Shown here one piece after another: positions 11,103-19,275 of a stretch of DNA of 64,000 nt. How positions within the stretch are numbered: position 1 is the first letter of the stretch; the number at the start of each line of letters is the position of its first letter. This DNA comes from UBA10649 sp963700255 (GTDB taxonomy: Bacteria; Actinomycetota; Actinomycetes; S36-B12), in contig CAVOWW010000012.1 of NCBI GenBank assembly GCA_963700255.1, positions 1 to 64,000 on the forward strand. The letters run 5' to 3'. Both the position numbers and the translations under genes were made by a program. Below the pieces are notes generated by a model. That model saw nothing but the letters and a program-made list of their open reading frames with translations. It did no database searches and was not told the DNA's origin.

Positions 11103-12335
11103 CTAGATGAGTGCCTTCTTGATGGCGACCTGTGCCTGGGCGAACGACTTGGCCGCCGGGGTTGCGCCCGCGCCCTTCGTCGAGCTGACCCATGCGGTGC
11201 CCAGCGGGCCCCACACCGAGTTCATCTGCGGGATGTTCGGGATCGGGACGCCGCCCGTGCCAGCCAGGCCGAAGGCCTTGAGCTGGGGGTTGCTCACGCG
11301 AGCCGCAGCCAGCTTGTTGGCCGGGTAGCGGTCGTTGAGCGCGGACAGGTTGTACTGCGCCTTCTCCGTCGGCATGAACTCGGCCACGAGCGAGCGTGCG
11401 GCCGACTCGACACCGTGCTGCGCCGCGAACGACGTGAGCATGAAGCCCTGCGCACCGATGAAGGGGACGGGCTTGAGGCCGTCAACGATCGTCGGCACCG
11501 CGGTGATGCGGTACTTCAGGCCGGTCTTGGCCTTGAGGTCGCTCAGGTTCCACGGACCGGTGATCCAGAACGGGGCCTTGCCCGACAGGAACGCGTTCTT
11601 GGCGATGTCGCCGTCGACCTTGGAGTTGACCAGGCCGGACTTGTTCCACTCGTTGATCTGCGACTGGTTCTTGCGGAAGGTCGCGTTGTCGATCCCGAGC
11701 TTGGTCGGGTTGTAGGCGCCCGTGGCGGTGGTGTCGAAGATGTAGCCGCCAAGGCCGCTGAACAACGGGTACATGTGGTACGCGTCGCCGCCGGCACCCT
11801 GCTGGACTGCGAGGGGGATGTCGACGCGGCCCTTCTTCTTCAGGTCCAGGGCGATCGTGCTGAGCTCAGCGAAGGTCGTCGGCTGCTTCTTCACCAGATT
11901 GGCGTTGGTGATCAGCGCGATGTTCTCGACTGCCACCGGTACGCCGTACTGGGTGCCGCGGTAGGCGAACGCCTGCAGTGCTCCGGGCTCCAGTGCGGCC
12001 TTGGCCTTGGTGGAGAGGTTGAGCCGGACGATCTTGCCGTTGGCGGCGAGCTCGCCGACCCAGTCGTTGGCACCGATGACGACGTCGGGTGCGGCCTCGA
12101 CCGTCACCTTCGACACCTCGTCACGGATGTCACCGAAGGGCTTGACCACAACCTCGACCGCGAGGCCCTTGTAGCCGTTGGGGAACAGGGCGCGGATCGA
12201 GGCAGCGCGGTCCTGGTCGGTCCAGATGACGATGGTGTTGTCCTTCGCCAGCGCCACCGGGGCGGCTGCCAGCGTTCCAAAGGCGACTGCCGCCACCGCT
12301 GAGGCGGAGACGATCGCACGCAGTGACCTGCGCAT
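11103..12335 (-). CDS. malE: Maltose/maltodextrin-binding protein, first gene of the mal operon
   Basis: Solute-binding receptor, 410 aa. ATG at 12335 with GAGAGGAC about 6 bases upstream. The Sec signal (RAIVSASAVAAVAFGTLAAA) ends at VALA|KD, a signal-peptidase-I site, with no lipobox cysteine. Conserved MalE-like blocks include IVIWTD, NGYKGLAVEVVVK, APDVVIGANDW, YGVPVAVENIALITN, YPLFSGLGGYIF and GAQGFMLT. It is paralogous to the protein at 1794-3029. A 14-bp LacI-type operator lies 103 bases upstream, so induction by maltodextrin through a LacI-family repressor is likely. Confidence 0.92.
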   Translation of the reverse strand: MRRSLRAIVSASAVAAVAFGTLAAAPVALAKDNTIVIWTDQDRAASIRALFPNGYKGLAVEVVVKPFGDIRDEVSKVTVEAAPDVVIGANDWVGELAANGKIVRLNLSTKAKAALEPGALQAFAYRGTQYGVPVAVENIALITNANLVKKQPTTFAELSTIALDLKKKGRVDIPLAVQQGAGGDAYHMYPLFSGLGGYIFDTTATGAYNPTKLGIDNATFRKNQSQINEWNKSGLVNSKVDGDIAKNAFLSGKAPFWITGPWNLSDLKAKTGLKYRITAVPTIVDGLKPVPFIGAQGFMLTSFAAQHGVESAARSLVAEFMPTEKAQYNLSALNDRYPANKLAAARVSNPQLKAFGLAGTGGVPIPNIPQMNSVWGPLGTAWVSSTKGAGATPAAKSFAQAQVAIKKALI

Positions 12336-12437
12336 GCTTGGTCCTCTCTATTCGGCCCGTTGCGGGCCAACTCGGCACGGGGGTGACTGTTACCCCCGAG
12401 TTAATGTGCCAGAAATGTAAGCCGGATCCGGGGCTGA

Positions 12438-12451
12438 TGAAACCGCTTGCA
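12438..12451. promoter_or_regulatory. LacI-family operator upstream of malE
   Basis: TGAAACCGCTTGCA fits the LacI/CcpA-type operator pattern TGNAANCGNTTNCA at every fixed position and has the central CG. It lies in the only sizeable gap upstream of the mal operon. The cognate regulator is not adjacent. The LacI protein at 46927-47961 is associated with a different gene set. Confidence 0.6.
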
Positions 12452-12508
12452 GGCCGTTACATGGGAATTGTTACCCAAGCGTGATCATGGATGTCCAAGC
12501 AATTAATG

Positions 12509-12522
12509 CCTGTCTAGACAGG
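12509..12522. promoter_or_regulatory. 14-bp perfect palindrome between DUF3263 gene and mal promoter
   Basis: CCTGTCTAGACAGG is a perfect palindrome 13 bases past the DUF3263 stop and upstream of the LacI operator. It may bind a dimeric regulator or form part of the DUF3263 terminator. The sequence alone does not decide. Confidence 0.4.
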
Positions 12523-12535
12523 ACATAATCCCGTT

Positions 12536-12955
12536 TCAGCGGGTCTCCAGCTCGATTCCGAGGCGTCGGGCCGAGCGTGCCCGCTGGCGGGCCGAGCGCA
12601 TCCGCCGCAACCGCTTAACAAGCATCGGGTCGAAGGCGAGTGCCTGCGGATCGTCGATCAGGCCGTTGAGGAGCTGGTAGTAGCGGGTGCCGCTCATGTC
12701 GAACAGGTCGCGGATGGCCTGCTCCTTGGCGCCGGCGTACTTCCACCACTGGCGCTCGAACTCCAGGATCCGCTGGTCCCGGTCGCTGAGCGACGATCCC
12801 ACGCCCTCGTACTCGAGGGCCGACCGCGCTGCGTCCATCCGGGAATCCTCCTGATCCGTTCCTGCTTCGGCTCGACGGTGGCTTTCGGCAGTCGCCTCGA
12901 CGGGCGCCCCCTCCGGCTGGTCGTCATCGTACGGGGTGAATCCCACGGCTGTCAT
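12536..12955 (-). CDS. DUF3263 family protein
   Basis: Small actinobacterial protein of unknown function, 139 aa from the ATG at 12955, which overlaps the upstream protease stop (ATGA), implying translational coupling. The first ~60 residues are acidic and poorly structured. The conserved DUF3263 core begins at LSDRDQRILEFERQWWKYAG and continues through RYYQLLNGLIDDPQA to an Arg-rich end (RRMRSARQRARSARR). A later start at 12841 (MDAARSALEY) would give a ~101-aa protein closer to the usual family length. The helix-turn-helix-like pattern around KEQAIRDLFDMSGTRYYQLL suggests nucleic acid binding, but this is inference. Confidence 0.85.
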   Translation of the reverse strand: MTAVGFTPYDDDQPEGAPVEATAESHRRAEAGTDQEDSRMDAARSALEYEGVGSSLSDRDQRILEFERQWWKYAGAKEQAIRDLFDMSGTRYYQLLNGLIDDPQALAFDPMLVKRLRRMRSARQRARSARRLGIELETR

Positions 12956-13875
12956 TCGACTCCACCGGATTCGCCCTCGGTCTCGCGGCGCCGCTCGTGT
13001 TCCTGCTCGCGCTCCTGACGTCGCCGCTCGTGTTCCTGCTCGTCCTCCTGACGTCGCCGCTCGTGTTCCTGCTCGCGCTCCTGACGTCGCCGCTCGTCCA
13101 GTCGTGCCCGCACCTCCCGACGGTGCTTCTCCCGACGCCGGTCCCTGGTGCGGATCAGGAGCCACGAGAAGGCATATCCGAGTCCGTTGGTGGCCCAGTG
13201 GAAGCCCATCGGTGCGAGCACACTGCCCGACAGCAGCCGCAGCCCAGCGAACAGCACGCCGGCGAGGGTGGTGGTCAGCACGCTGAGGGCGATCGCGAGG
13301 ATGTTGCCCCGTCGCCCCTCCCCGACCACAGAACCCAGGGCGGGATTCTGCTCGTGCGTCCCGATGCTCGGCAGGATGTGCCACAGCCCGAACAGCACCG
13401 AGCAGATGATCACCCCCCACACCACCCCGAAGCGGCGGATGAGCATCGAGAGCAGCACCGCCCGGAAGGCGATCTCCTCCAGGAGGACCGTTCCGAACGG
13501 CACCTCGACCAGGGCCTGGAACATCATGCGGCCGCCGGTGAGCTCGCTCATCCGCTCGTCGTGGAAGGCGGTCCGGGTCCTCTTGAACGCGGATCCGATC
13601 AGGTAGACCGCGGTGATCAGCCCGATGCAGGCGGCGCCCCAGATGAAGCCGGGCAGCAGGTACGACCAGCCCAGGCCCATGTCGGTCCAGGAGTTGCCGT
13701 CGAGGAGGCCGAGCGCCAGCAGCAGCACCGAGCCGCCGAAGGCCCACAGCAGGTAGTGCGTCTGCGGGGCGACCCGGTTGTTCACGACATTGAGGACGAC
13801 GAGCGTGACGATCACGACCGCGACCGGCCACCAGGCCAGCCCGGCCTCCTGCGCCGGCGCCACCAGTTCGAACAT
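12952..13875 (-). CDS. CPBP (CAAX-type) intramembrane protease with charged repeat tail
   Basis: Integral membrane protein of 307 aa with about eight hydrophobic segments. The CPBP/Abi motifs are all present: EEIAFRAVLL (EExxxR), FGLWH (FxxxH) and HWATN (HxxxN). The last ~50 residues are a highly charged Arg/Glu/Gln tail containing three 11-residue RRQEREQEHER-type repeats, probably a cytoplasmic helix or coiled coil. ATG at 13875 with TACACT 8 bases upstream on the coding strand, so the mRNA is probably near-leaderless. It is divergent from the kynurenine operon across 36 bases. Substrate unknown. Confidence 0.88.
   Translation of the reverse strand: MFELVAPAQEAGLAWWPVAVVIVTLVVLNVVNNRVAPQTHYLLWAFGGSVLLLALGLLDGNSWTDMGLGWSYLLPGFIWGAACIGLITAVYLIGSAFKRTRTAFHDERMSELTGGRMMFQALVEVPFGTVLLEEIAFRAVLLSMLIRRFGVVWGVIICSVLFGLWHILPSIGTHEQNPALGSVVGEGRRGNILAIALSVLTTTLAGVLFAGLRLLSGSVLAPMGFHWATNGLGYAFSWLLIRTRDRRREKHRREVRARLDERRRQEREQEHERRRQEDEQEHERRRQEREQEHERRRETEGESGGVE
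12988..13086 (-). repeat. Three tandem 33-bp repeats in the CPBP protease tail
   Basis: Units start at 12988, 13021 and 13054, with a partial fourth from 13087. Each encodes an 11-residue Arg/Gln/Glu/His segment. The middle unit has an Arg-to-Asp change. Confidence 0.9.
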
Positions 13876-13899
13876 CGGTCGCCAGTGTAGGTCGGTTGC

Positions 13900-13905
13900 C
13901 ATACT
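13900..13905 (+). promoter_or_regulatory. -10 element of a leaderless promoter, kynurenine operon
   Basis: CATACT ends 6 bases before the ATG at 13912 and no Shine-Dalgarno site fits, so transcription should start at or next to the start codon. Confidence 0.55.
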
Positions 13906-13911
13906 CGACTC

Positions 13912-14652
13912 ATGGCCGAGGACCGCAGTGTTCTGGAGCGCGAGGCGCCCGCACCCGACAGCACGTGGTCCTACGGGGATGGCCCGGACGAGGTAGCCGA
14001 TATCTACCTGCCCCCGGCTGCCGCCGCCTACGCCGTCCCCGTCCTGCTCGTCCATGGTGGGTACTGGCGCCCGGAGTACGACCGCACCCACCTTCGACCG
14101 ATGGCCGCCGCCCTCGCCGCAGCCGGCCACGCCACCGTCCTCATCGAGTACCCCCGACGACCCGGGCGACCCGACGCCACGGTCGATGCCGTCCGCGCCG
14201 CGCTGGCGCGAGTCGACCAGGTCACCCGCTCCCCCGTCGTCCTCATCGGCCACTCCGCGGGCGGCCACCTGGCGCTGCTGGCCGCCCAGCCGGCGGACAC
14301 CCGCGCCCGGGGCGTCCTGGCCTTGGCTCCGGTGGCCGACCTCGCCATGGCGGACCGGCTCGGGCTCGACGACGGAGCCGTGCGGGACTTCCTCGGCCGA
14401 CCGGCTGTCGACTGCCCCGACCTCGACCCCACGGCCCTGCCCGGGCCAGCCGTCCCCGTGACGGTCATCCACGGTTCGGCCGACACCCTCGTGCCGCTGG
14501 CCGTGACGGAGTCCTACTGCGCCGACGGCCGCGCGCGGCTCGCGGTGCTGGACGGCATCGGCCACTTCGAGCCGATCGACCCCCTGAGCCCGGCCTGGCC
14601 CATGGTCATCGCGGAACTCTCGGCGCTCGCCCCGGCTTCGGGTATTGAATGA
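13912..14652 (+). CDS. Kynurenine formamidase-like alpha/beta hydrolase
   Basis: Serine hydrolase of 246 aa, expected to cleave N-formylkynurenine to kynurenine and formate in the cytosol. Signature HGGYW (oxyanion-hole HGGxW) is near residues 47-51, the nucleophile elbow is GHSAGGHLAL, the likely catalytic Asp lies near GSADTLVPL and the His in GIGHFEP. This is the AFMID-like alpha/beta hydrolase type and not the metal-dependent KynB family. Assignment rests on the fold plus its position as first gene of a kynurenine operon. On its own it would be called an esterase. Its stop overlaps the kynureninase start (ATGA). Confidence 0.82.
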   Translation: MAEDRSVLEREAPAPDSTWSYGDGPDEVADIYLPPAAAAYAVPVLLVHGGYWRPEYDRTHLRPMAAALAAAGHATVLIEYPRRPGRPDATVDAVRAALARVDQVTRSPVVLIGHSAGGHLALLAAQPADTRARGVLALAPVADLAMADRLGLDDGAVRDFLGRPAVDCPDLDPTALPGPAVPVTVIHGSADTLVPLAVTESYCADGRARLAVLDGIGHFEPIDPLSPAWPMVIAELSALAPASGIE

Positions 14653-15951
14653 GCCGCGTGACGATCGACACCCGGGAGGACCACGCCCTCGAGCTCGACG
14701 GCGCGCCCGACCCCGCATCGAGGCGGTCCGAGTTCCACATCCCCCCGGCAGTCGGAGGGGCCTTCCCCATGACGGCCTACCTGGCGGGCAACTCCCTCGG
14801 GCTCCAGCCGCGGGCGACGAGGGCCGAGCTGATGGCCGACCTCGACGCCTGGGAGCAGTACGGCGTGCACGGGCACTCCGACGCCGATCGGCCCTGGTTC
14901 CCGTACCACGAGGAGCTTCGCGGCCCGGCTGCGCGCCTGGTGGGAGCCGAACCGCGCGAGGTCGTGGTCGATGAACTCCCTGACCGTCAACCTGCACCTG
15001 CTGCTCGCGTCCTTCTACCGTCCGACGGCGATCCGTCACCGCATCGTGATCGAGGACTACTGCTTCTCGTCGGACTCGTACGCCGTCCGCAGCCACGTCG
15101 CCCTCCGGGGGCACGACCCCGACACCGCCGTTCTCCGCCTGACGCCGAGGCCGGGAGAGGACGTGCTGCGCACCGACGACGTCATCAGGACCCTGCGCGA
15201 CCACGCGCACTCCATCGCCACGGTGATGATCGGCGGCGTCAACTACCTCACCGGCGAGCTCATGGACATCCCCGCCATCACGGCGGCCGGGCACGAGATC
15301 GGCGCGATGGTGGGCTGGGACCTCGCGCACGCCGCCGGCAACATTCCTCTCCACCTGCATGACTGGGATGTCGACTTCGCCGCGTGGTGCTCCTACAAGT
15401 ACCTCAACTCCGGCCCCGGCGCGATCGCCGGCGCCTTCGTGCACGAACGACACCTCGACGACACCACGATCCCGCGGCTCGAGGGCTGGTGGAGCACCGA
15501 GCCATCCAGTCGATTCGAGATGCGGCCGGAGTCGCAGCCGCAGCGCTCGGCCGATGCCTGGTCGATGTCGAACCCGCCGATCCTCGCGATGGGCCCCGTG
15601 CGCACCTCCCTGCAGATGTTCGACGACGTCGGCATGGAATCCCTGCGCGACCGGAGCCTGCGCCTCACCGGATACCTGCGCGGCCTGCTGGAGGCACTCG
15701 CCGAGCGTGCCGACATCGTGCTGGTCACACCGGCGGACGACGCGCATCACGGTGCGCAGATCTCGGTCCGCGTGCAGGCTGACGTGGCCGACCTCACCGA
15801 GCGCCTGAGCACCAACTGGGGGGTCGTCGCCGATGACCGGCAGCCCGACATCATCCGGTTCGCGCCAGCCCCGCTCTACTGCACGTTCCACGACTGCTGG
15901 CGGGCCGTCGACGCACTGAGCCAGGAACTGATCGGGGAGGGGATCGCATGA
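14649..15951 (+). CDS. kynU: Kynureninase, one frameshift
   Basis: PLP enzyme that splits 3-hydroxykynurenine (or kynurenine) to 3-hydroxyanthranilate (or anthranilate) and alanine. About 433 aa after removing one extra base at ~14970, where EVVV should continue into MNSLTVNLHLL. N-terminal LAGNSLGLQPRA, HGHSDADRPWFPYHE and GWDLAHAAGNIPL are typical kynureninase blocks. The Schiff-base lysine lies in WCSYKYLNSGPG. Start ATG 14649 overlaps the hydrolase stop, and the stop overlaps the monooxygenase start, so translation is coupled throughout. Confidence 0.92.
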
Positions 15952-17297
15952 AGGCAGTCACCGACACACGCGTCGCCGTTGTCGGAGCCGGGCTTGTCGG
16001 CTCACTGCTCGCCTGCTACCTGGGGCGACGCGGATACCTCGTCGACGTCTACGAGCGCCGTCCCGATCCTCGCGCCACCACCGCCGAGCGGGGGCGGTCG
16101 ATCAATCTGGCCCTGTCCGAGCGCGGACTCGACGCACTCCGACGCATCGACCTCGTCGATACGGTCATGGCACCCGCGCTGCCGATGCACGGGCGCATGA
16201 TGCACGGCACCGACTCGAGCCTGACCTTCCAGTCGTACTCCGCATCCGGCGACCGCGCCATCAACTCGATCGGTCGCGGCGCTCTCAACGAGACCCTCCT
16301 CGACGCGGCCGAGTCGACCCCCGGAGTCACCCTCCACTTCGAGGCGCGGCTTGCGGCATTCGACCTGCCCGGCAACACGCTGACGTTCGAGCAGGGTGGC
16401 GCACGCGTCGACGTCGCACCCGACATCGTGCTGGCCTCGGACGGCTTCGGAAGCATTGTGCGCCAGAGCCTGGAGTCGCTCGGGCGGGTCAGCGTCGTCA
16501 CCGACATGCTCGACTTCGGCTACAAGGAGCTCACGATTCCCGCGCGCGACGGGGAGTTCGCCCTCGACCCCGACGCACTCCACATCTGGCCGCGTGGCGC
16601 GTCGATGATGATCGCGCTGCCGAACCCGGACCACTCCTTCACTTGCACGCTCTTCTGGCCCAAGAGCGGGCCCGGCGGGTTCGACGAGCTGGAGACATCG
16701 GACGAGATCCTCGATCACTTCACCGCCGTCTACCCCGACGCCGTCCCGCTGATGCCGACGCTCGTCGAGGACTACCAGTTCAACCCCGTGGGCCTGCTCG
16801 CCACGGTCCACGCCGATCCCTGGCAGGTCGATGGCAAGGTCGGCCTCATCGGCGACGCGGCGCACGCGATCCTGCCCTTCTTCGGGCAGGGCGCGAACTG
16901 CGGGTTCGAGGACGTCGTCGAGCTCGACCGGTGCCTCGCGGAGGTCGGGGACGACTGGACCCTGGCGCTCCCGATGTACCAGGAACGCCGACGCGCCAAT
17001 GCCGAGGCGATCGCCCAGCTCGCCAAGGAGAACTTCATCGAGATGCGGGACAAGGTGGGGTCACGGTCGTTCCTGCTCGCCCGCAGGCTCGAGCACGGCA
17101 TCGAGAAGGTGCTGCCCGGCACCTACCTGTCCCGCTACGAGATGGTGTCGTTCACGACGATCCCGTACGCCGAGGTCATGGAGCGCGCGCGCAAGCAGCA
17201 GCGGATCCTGGCGGTGGCAGCGGGCGGCGCGGTGCTCGCTGTCGCGGCACTGGCCACCGGTGTCATCAGCCGGGTCACCGGCTCGGACGACTCATGA
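15948..17297 (+). CDS. kmo: Kynurenine 3-monooxygenase with C-terminal membrane helix
   Basis: FAD-dependent aromatic hydroxylase (449 aa) converting kynurenine to 3-hydroxykynurenine with NADPH and O2. Dinucleotide-binding VVGAGLVGSLLACYL lies near residues 10-24, followed by ERRPDPR, and the second FAD motif GDAAHAILPFFGQGANCGFE near residue 300. Other KMO blocks are INSIGRGALNETLL and FNPVGLLATV. The last ~35 residues contain one strongly hydrophobic segment (ILAVAAGGAVLAVAALATGV) ending in a short polar tail, so the enzyme is probably membrane-anchored, as eukaryotic KMO is. It overlaps both neighbours by 4 bases. Confidence 0.93.
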   Translation: MKAVTDTRVAVVGAGLVGSLLACYLGRRGYLVDVYERRPDPRATTAERGRSINLALSERGLDALRRIDLVDTVMAPALPMHGRMMHGTDSSLTFQSYSASGDRAINSIGRGALNETLLDAAESTPGVTLHFEARLAAFDLPGNTLTFEQGGARVDVAPDIVLASDGFGSIVRQSLESLGRVSVVTDMLDFGYKELTIPARDGEFALDPDALHIWPRGASMMIALPNPDHSFTCTLFWPKSGPGGFDELETSDEILDHFTAVYPDAVPLMPTLVEDYQFNPVGLLATVHADPWQVDGKVGLIGDAAHAILPFFGQGANCGFEDVVELDRCLAEVGDDWTLALPMYQERRRANAEAIAQLAKENFIEMRDKVGSRSFLLARRLEHGIEKVLPGTYLSRYEMVSFTTIPYAEVMERARKQQRILAVAAGGAVLAVAALATGVISRVTGSDDS

Positions 17298-17719
17298 CGA
17301 CGCAGAGCCACCTCGTCGCGGGCAAGGCCACCCCGCGTGGGCGCTTCCCTCACGCCAAGCGGGCCGGGGACTTCATCTACGTGTCGGGCACGTCCAGCCG
17401 CCGCCCGGACGACACCTTCGTCGGGGTCGACATCGTCGACGGCGTGACGGTCCTCGACATCACCGCCCAGACGCGCGCCGTGATCGAGAACATCCGCGAC
17501 ATCCTGGCGGCTGCCGGCGCCGGGCTCGACGACCTCGTACAGGTGACGGCCTACCTCGTGGACATGGCGGACTTCACCGCCTACAACGCCGTCTACGCGC
17601 AGTACTTCACCGAGACCGGCCCGACCCGCACCACCGTGGCCGTGCACCAGCTGCCCCACCCTGACCTGCTGATCGAGATCCAAGCCGTCGCCTACAAGCC
17701 GGGAGATGCAGATGAGTGA
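17294..17719 (+). CDS. RidA/YjgF family protein, probable 2-aminomuconate deaminase
   Basis: 141-aa trimer-forming RidA fold protein with the motifs AGDFIYVSGTSSR and VTAYLVDMADFTAYNAVY. The Arg of the RidA active site occurs in the TGPTRTTVAV segment. Within a kynurenine operon that also encodes ACMS decarboxylase, the likely role is deamination of 2-aminomuconate (as in nitrobenzoate/tryptophan pathways of proteobacteria). A general imine deaminase role is the alternative. ATG overlaps the kmo stop. Confidence 0.82.
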   Translation: MTTQSHLVAGKATPRGRFPHAKRAGDFIYVSGTSSRRPDDTFVGVDIVDGVTVLDITAQTRAVIENIRDILAAAGAGLDDLVQVTAYLVDMADFTAYNAVYAQYFTETGPTRTTVAVHQLPHPDLLIEIQAVAYKPGDADE

Positions 17720-18239
17720 CGACCTCACGACGACCCTCGACTTCGACTCCTGGGTCGCCGAGCACGGCCCGCACCTCAAGCCGCCCGTCGGCAACAAGGA
17801 GGTGTTCCCGGGCCAGCAGGACTTCATCGTCATGGTCGTCGGCGGCCCCAACCAGCGGACCGACTACCACCAGGAGCCGTACGAGGAGGTCTTCTACCAG
17901 CTCACGGGGACCATGCACGTGGACCTGCAGACCCCCGAGGGCAAGCGCACCGTCACGATCGGGCCGGGCGAGATGTGGGTGCTCCCGCGCAACCTGCCGC
18001 ACTCGCCGCAGCGACCAGAGGCTGGCTCGATCGGCCTCGTCTTCGAGCGCCCGCGCGAGGCCGGCGTCCTCGAGCACTTCCAGTGGTACTGCCTGGACTG
18101 CAACCACAAGATCCACGATGTCGAGCTGCAGGTGAGCGACATCGTCACCGACCTGCCGCCGGTGTTCGAGGCGTTCTACGCCGACGAGCAGGCCCGCACC
18201 TGCGACCAGTGCGGCGCCGTGCATCCTGGCAAGGGCTAG
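17712..18239 (+). CDS. 3-hydroxyanthranilate 3,4-dioxygenase
   Basis: Cupin extradiol dioxygenase of 175 aa that opens 3-hydroxyanthranilate to 2-amino-3-carboxymuconate semialdehyde. Iron ligands are visible in DYHQEPYEEVFYQ (His, Glu) and RNLPHSPQ (His). A rubredoxin-like second metal site is formed by two CxxC pairs (CLDC and CDQC) in the C-terminal 45 residues, as in bacterial homologues. I start it at the ATG at 17712 (MSDDLTTTLDF), overlapping the ridA stop. An ATG two codons earlier at 17706 is possible. Confidence 0.93.
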   Translation: MSDDLTTTLDFDSWVAEHGPHLKPPVGNKEVFPGQQDFIVMVVGGPNQRTDYHQEPYEEVFYQLTGTMHVDLQTPEGKRTVTIGPGEMWVLPRNLPHSPQRPEAGSIGLVFERPREAGVLEHFQWYCLDCNHKIHDVELQVSDIVTDLPPVFEAFYADEQARTCDQCGAVHPGKG

Positions 18240-18276
18240 AGGTGCGGTACCGCATGGTCGGGCCCATGGACCGCTC

Positions 18277-19275
18277 GTGACCTCGCCGGTCGTCGACGTC
18301 CACTCCCACTACGTCCCCCAGGGCTGGCCGGACCTCGCCGAGGCCTGCGGCGGGGACGACTGGCCGTCGCTGCGCGTCGACTCGGTCACCGAGGCGACGA
18401 TCATGCTCGGCGACCGGGAGTTCCGCCGCATCACCGACGCCTGCTGGAACGCCGACCAGCGCATCGTCGACATGAACCACGACGGCGTCGACCTGCAGGT
18501 GGTCTCGCCGACGCCGGTGTTCTTCGCATACGGCCGTACCGCTCAGCAGGCCGCATCCGTGGCCGCGATCTTCAACGACCTCGCCCTCGACATCACGGCT
18601 CAGGCTCCTGAGCGCCTCATCCCGTTCTGCCAGGTGCCTCTGCAGGACGCCGACGCCGCCTGCCGGGAGCTGGACCGGTGCATGGAGAACGGCCACGCCG
18701 GCGTCGAGATCGGCAACCATGTCGGCGACGCCGACCTCGATGCCGAGGGTGTCCTCACCTTCCTGCAGCACTGCGCGAACACAGGGGTGCCCGTGTTCGT
18801 CCATCCGTGGGACATGCCGACAAGCCCTCGGCTCGACCGCTGGATGTCGCAATGGCTCGTGGGCATGCCCGCCGAGACGCACCTGTCGATCCTCGCCCTG
18901 GTCCTCGGTGGCGGCTTCGACCGGCTGCCCGCATCGCTGCGGATCGCCTTCGCGCACGGCGGCGGCTCGTTCGCGTTCTGGCTGGGACGGGCCGACAACG
19001 CGTGGAAGCGCCGACACGACGTCGTCCGCGGGGCCAGCGAGCACCCGCCCTCCCACTACGTCGGCAGGTTCAGCGTCGACTCGGTCGTGTTCACCGAACC
19101 CGCCTTGCGGCTTCTCGTCGACACCCTCGGCGCGCAGAACGTGATGATGGGCAGCGACTACCCGTACCCGCTGGGCGAGCGGCCGGCTGGCGCCGTTGTG
19201 CGGCACGCGAGCCTGCCTGCTGACGAGCGGACGGCGATCCTCGGCGGCAACGCCCTGCGCTTCCTGGGCCGCTAG
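18277..19275 (+). CDS. 2-amino-3-carboxymuconate-6-semialdehyde decarboxylase (ACMSD)
   Basis: Amidohydrolase-fold zinc decarboxylase, 332 aa, GTG start at 18277 (no in-frame ATG nearby, 37 bases after the previous stop). Metal ligands: HSH in VVDVHSHYVPQ, His in VFVHPWDMPTSPRL, His in FAHGGGS and Asp in MMGSDYPYPLGE, the order characteristic of ACMSD. It would divert ACMS from quinolinate/NAD formation to 2-aminomuconate semialdehyde, so the operon is catabolic. Tryptophan 2,3-dioxygenase and aminomuconate-semialdehyde dehydrogenase are not in this cluster. Confidence 0.92.
   Translation: MTSPVVDVHSHYVPQGWPDLAEACGGDDWPSLRVDSVTEATIMLGDREFRRITDACWNADQRIVDMNHDGVDLQVVSPTPVFFAYGRTAQQAASVAAIFNDLALDITAQAPERLIPFCQVPLQDADAACRELDRCMENGHAGVEIGNHVGDADLDAEGVLTFLQHCANTGVPVFVHPWDMPTSPRLDRWMSQWLVGMPAETHLSILALVLGGGFDRLPASLRIAFAHGGGSFAFWLGRADNAWKRRHDVVRGASEHPPSHYVGRFSVDSVVFTEPALRLLVDTLGAQNVMMGSDYPYPLGERPAGAVVRHASLPADERTAILGGNALRFLGR

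Noticed and set aside
14028..15891. Large minus-strand frame continuing upstream of the CPBP protease
   Set aside because: The protease proper starts at 13875; the upstream extension is antisense to the kynurenine genes.
13912..19275. Nicotinamide/quinolinate NAD biosynthesis operon
   Set aside because: Presence of ACMSD and RidA and absence of quinolinate phosphoribosyltransferase make the operon catabolic.
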